A stretch of DNA of 64,000 bases, from positions 1 through 64,000 of the IMG/VR virus record IMGVR_UViG_3300037342_000011; one strand, given 5' to 3'. Shown in pieces: positions 62,290-64,000 of the stretch. The DNA is from a virus. The notes below the pieces were generated by a model. It searched no databases. It was not told the DNA's origin and saw nothing but the letters and a program-made list of their open reading frames with translations. Made by a program: the position numbers and the translations under genes. The stretch's first letter is position 1. Each line of letters starts with the position of its first letter.

Positions 62290-63167
62290 TGGGTACCTCC
62301 GCCCCCCGGTGCGGCAAAGTTAGGTGTGCAGTAAAGAATGGCAAACCACGACCCGTGTGGCATCAGCGCATCTAGCTCAAGGTCCGCTCTTTGAATGTGC
62401 CAAGACCCATTGGCCTGAGTAATATCACTCTTTATCATTACGTTAGAGCCGAACGGAATAGCGCGGCTAAACAAAGAACGAACAATCAACGCGCCGGGGG
62501 TAGCCATCGGGTAACCAACCATCCCCGTCTCCTTGGAAATAACTGGTATGCCGGAGCTAACTTGACGGCTACCGCCTTGGGGCCACATTGCGCAAACGCC
62601 GTTTTCTAATATCCAACTCACCCGCGCGCTCTTGGCGAGTTGCTGCATTTGGCTAAAAGCAGGCCCCCACAGATACGGGCTGTCAAGTACTGCCGTGACC
62701 CCATTGTTCTCAGGCGTGGCCCCCATTTTTTTAGAAACAACAACGTGAGCATCAGATACCTTAGTCGCCCCGGTAAACGAACTGGGCTCAACGGGATTGA
62801 CCGCTGGCCACGAACCACCGTTGCAATCGACGCGAAACGAAACTTCCGGCGCGGCTTGCATGTCAGGCCATGCTTGAATAATAGTCCCGGTATAAACCAC
62901 CGACATACCGTTTGTAGCGTCGCCAGCTTCGATTTTGATTTGGTTGTTCCCAATCGACAGAGGAAACCCCGGAACAAATGTCAAAGCGTTCATGTGAGCG
63001 AGCGACATACCAAAGATGTTCACATGCGCTTCATTCACCTGCGCCCCTGCAACAGAAATACGAGCGATAACACGGTGGCCTGATATTACGAGATTGGACG
63101 CCTCGGAACTCGCCCCCGTCCCCGACATCGAGAACGTAACCGTCACGAGCCTTTCAACGAATGACAT
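62286..63167 (-). CDS. Baseplate hub protein
   Basis: 293 aa. EAHVNIFGMSLAHMNALTFV, then VYTGTIIQAWPDMQAAPEVS and LDSPYLWGPAFSQMQQLAKS follow the hub layout; an N-terminal tube-like fold leads to a phage-specific domain. Encoded between the plug and spike genes. Assignment rests on order plus pattern. Confidence 0.75.
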   Translation of the reverse strand: MSFVERLVTVTFSMSGTGASSEASNLVISGHRVIARISVAGAQVNEAHVNIFGMSLAHMNALTFVPGFPLSIGNNQIKIEAGDATNGMSVVYTGTIIQAWPDMQAAPEVSFRVDCNGGSWPAVNPVEPSSFTGATKVSDAHVVVSKKMGATPENNGVTAVLDSPYLWGPAFSQMQQLAKSARVSWILENGVCAMWPQGGSRQVSSGIPVISKETGMVGYPMATPGALIVRSLFSRAIPFGSNVMIKSDITQANGSWHIQRADLELDALMPHGSWFAILYCTPNFAAPGGGGTQ

Positions 63168-63170
63168 CGC

Positions 63171-63536
63171 CTAACCGTTAAAGCCAGCAAACGCCAACTC
63201 AGCCGCCGTCAAATAGACGAGCTGGAACTGCGACCCAAGGCCGGTGTAATCAGGGTCTTGGCCGCCGTAGCCGACCGCCAAGTTGGGCGGGGGTGTATAG
63301 TACGTGCCTTGCGTGTCGTAAAACATCAAATCACCGGAGAACCCAAGATACGCGCTCCGCACGATACGGTTACAGTTTTGACAAATAACCCCGCCGATGA
63401 TCAGCGTAGTCCCGAGGTACAAATCAAGGAACAGGCCGTAGAACTTTTGATAAACGTTGATCTGACAAACCTGACCCGCGAGATTTGTAGTCAAGGTTTG
63501 CGAAGGAAGCGCGACGAGCGGAACGAGCTGAGTCAT
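63171..63536 (-). CDS. Baseplate plug family protein
   Basis: 121 aa. QTLTTNLAGQVCQINVYQKF, YGLFLDLYLGTTLIIGGVIC, NRIVRSAYLGFSGDLMFYDT and QGTYYTPPPNL match the small baseplate-plug group (DUF6983-like). Fits inside the baseplate centre. Confidence 0.83.
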   Translation of the reverse strand: MTQLVPLVALPSQTLTTNLAGQVCQINVYQKFYGLFLDLYLGTTLIIGGVICQNCNRIVRSAYLGFSGDLMFYDTQGTYYTPPPNLAVGYGGQDPDYTGLGSQFQLVYLTAAELAFAGFNG

Positions 63537-64000
63537 GGGCCTATCCCCCCGGCGGATTCCGGTGAGTTGTAGCCGTTGATCACTGCGCCGCCCAAGGTGG
63601 TTACGGTAGGAACGTCGTTAGGCGGAGTGAATGGGTCGTAACTTGGGATGCCGTCGGTGTTATAGATGCTCGGCGCTCCTGAATCAGAAGGTGACACGAA
63701 ACCGTCGTTATTAGGAACGGCCCCTGACGTGTCTTGTGGGCTGTAATTTTCAGGGCCGCCTACCGGGGGGTAATCGGCTGCCGGTGCCCCGGCCCCCGCT
63801 GTTGCGCCGTCAGTTGGGGTTGTTCCCGCCGTCGTCGTTGACGACTCGCTAACCGTCACCCTAACCTCAAGTAGCCACATCTCAACGGTGATAATGCCGA
63901 CGCCGTTAGTTGCGGTCCGCATATAATTGTAGTGGCGGACGTTGACTGATTGATACACCTTTTCCGGGGTTACAACGTCATACAGCAGAAGTGTCTGCGA
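63533..64000 (-). CDS. Tail/baseplate protein, N-terminus outside the window
   Basis: The frame is open from the right edge to the stop at 63533. Visible part starts SQTLLLYDVVTPEKVYQSVN, with VGIITVEMWLLEVRVTVS, then a Gly/Ser/Asp/Pro-rich tail. Upstream codons lie beyond the edge, so length is unknown. It heads the baseplate cluster here. Not a recognised family. Confidence 0.7.
   Translation of the reverse strand, partial: SQTLLLYDVVTPEKVYQSVNVRHYNYMRTATNGVGIITVEMWLLEVRVTVSESSTTTAGTTPTDGATAGAGAPAADYPPVGGPENYSPQDTSGAVPNNDGFVSPSDSGAPSIYNTDGIPSYDPFTPPNDVPTVTTLGGAVINGYNSPESAGGIGP

Noticed and set aside
1-64000. CRISPR array, rRNA or integrase/attachment site
   Set aside because: No regularly spaced repeat series, no rRNA-like sequence and no recombinase other than the IS transposase was seen.

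Overview
The window is a stretch of a tailed-phage genome with contractile-tail (myovirus-type) baseplate genes. It is almost wholly coding, with short genes packed head to tail and many ATGA, GTGA or TAATG stop/start overlaps. I see no integrase or lysogeny repressor, no rRNA, and no tRNA that survives inspection. The host is probably an alphaproteobacterium. The best sequence clue is a GcrA-type DNA-binding protein (41381-41821 +), a regulator class typical of Alphaproteobacteria. That host call is an inference.

Layout. Most genes read leftward (minus strand). Running with transcription: 26.9-40.7 kb holds small early genes and the replication, recombination and DNA-modification genes (two SF2 helicases, SSB-like DUF669, Sak4-like ATPase, PD-(D/E)XK and VRR-NUC nucleases, a clamp-like protein, a methyltransferase, a Mom-like modifier). 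At 22.1-25.2 kb are an HNH/deoxyribosyltransferase-like fusion and a primase-polymerase/helicase. At 21.66-22.11 kb is a non-coding, repeat-rich, AT-rich segment that looks like a replication origin. A NusG-like antiterminator (21.1-21.7 kb) then precedes the late genes: terminases, portal, MuF, fibre, protease, scaffold, cement, major capsid, neck and tail proteins, running off the left edge inside a tail gene. The right end (64.0 to 51.6 kb) enters in the middle of the tail module with baseplate, tail fibre and lysis genes. The two edges therefore look like one late operon on a circular or permuted map, with sheath, tube and tape measure lying outside the window.

Two rightward islands (40,989-44,267 and 48,901-50,134) hold small accessory genes, each behind a recognisable sigma70-like promoter with an inverted repeat. 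Between them, leftward accessory genes include a Thg1-type 3'-5' polymerase, a Dam-type methylase and an exact 202-bp duplication carrying a 59-codon gene.

Mobile DNA is abundant. Eight endonuclease genes of homing type (HNH, GIY-YIG, endonuclease VII-like, Vsr-like) sit next to core genes, and an IS1595/ISXO2-type transposase has landed in a decayed exported-protein gene. The most unusual element is an intein at 55,338-56,342 that splits a cysteine-peptidase-like protein at its putative catalytic Cys. Its reading frame is fully open, but its endonuclease is encoded on the opposite strand, inside the intein. A second candidate novelty is a structured leader RNA shared by two otherwise different HNH genes (29,132-29,220 and 25,202-25,311). 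Its hairpin loop can pair with the ribosome-binding site, and the pairing is kept by compensatory changes.
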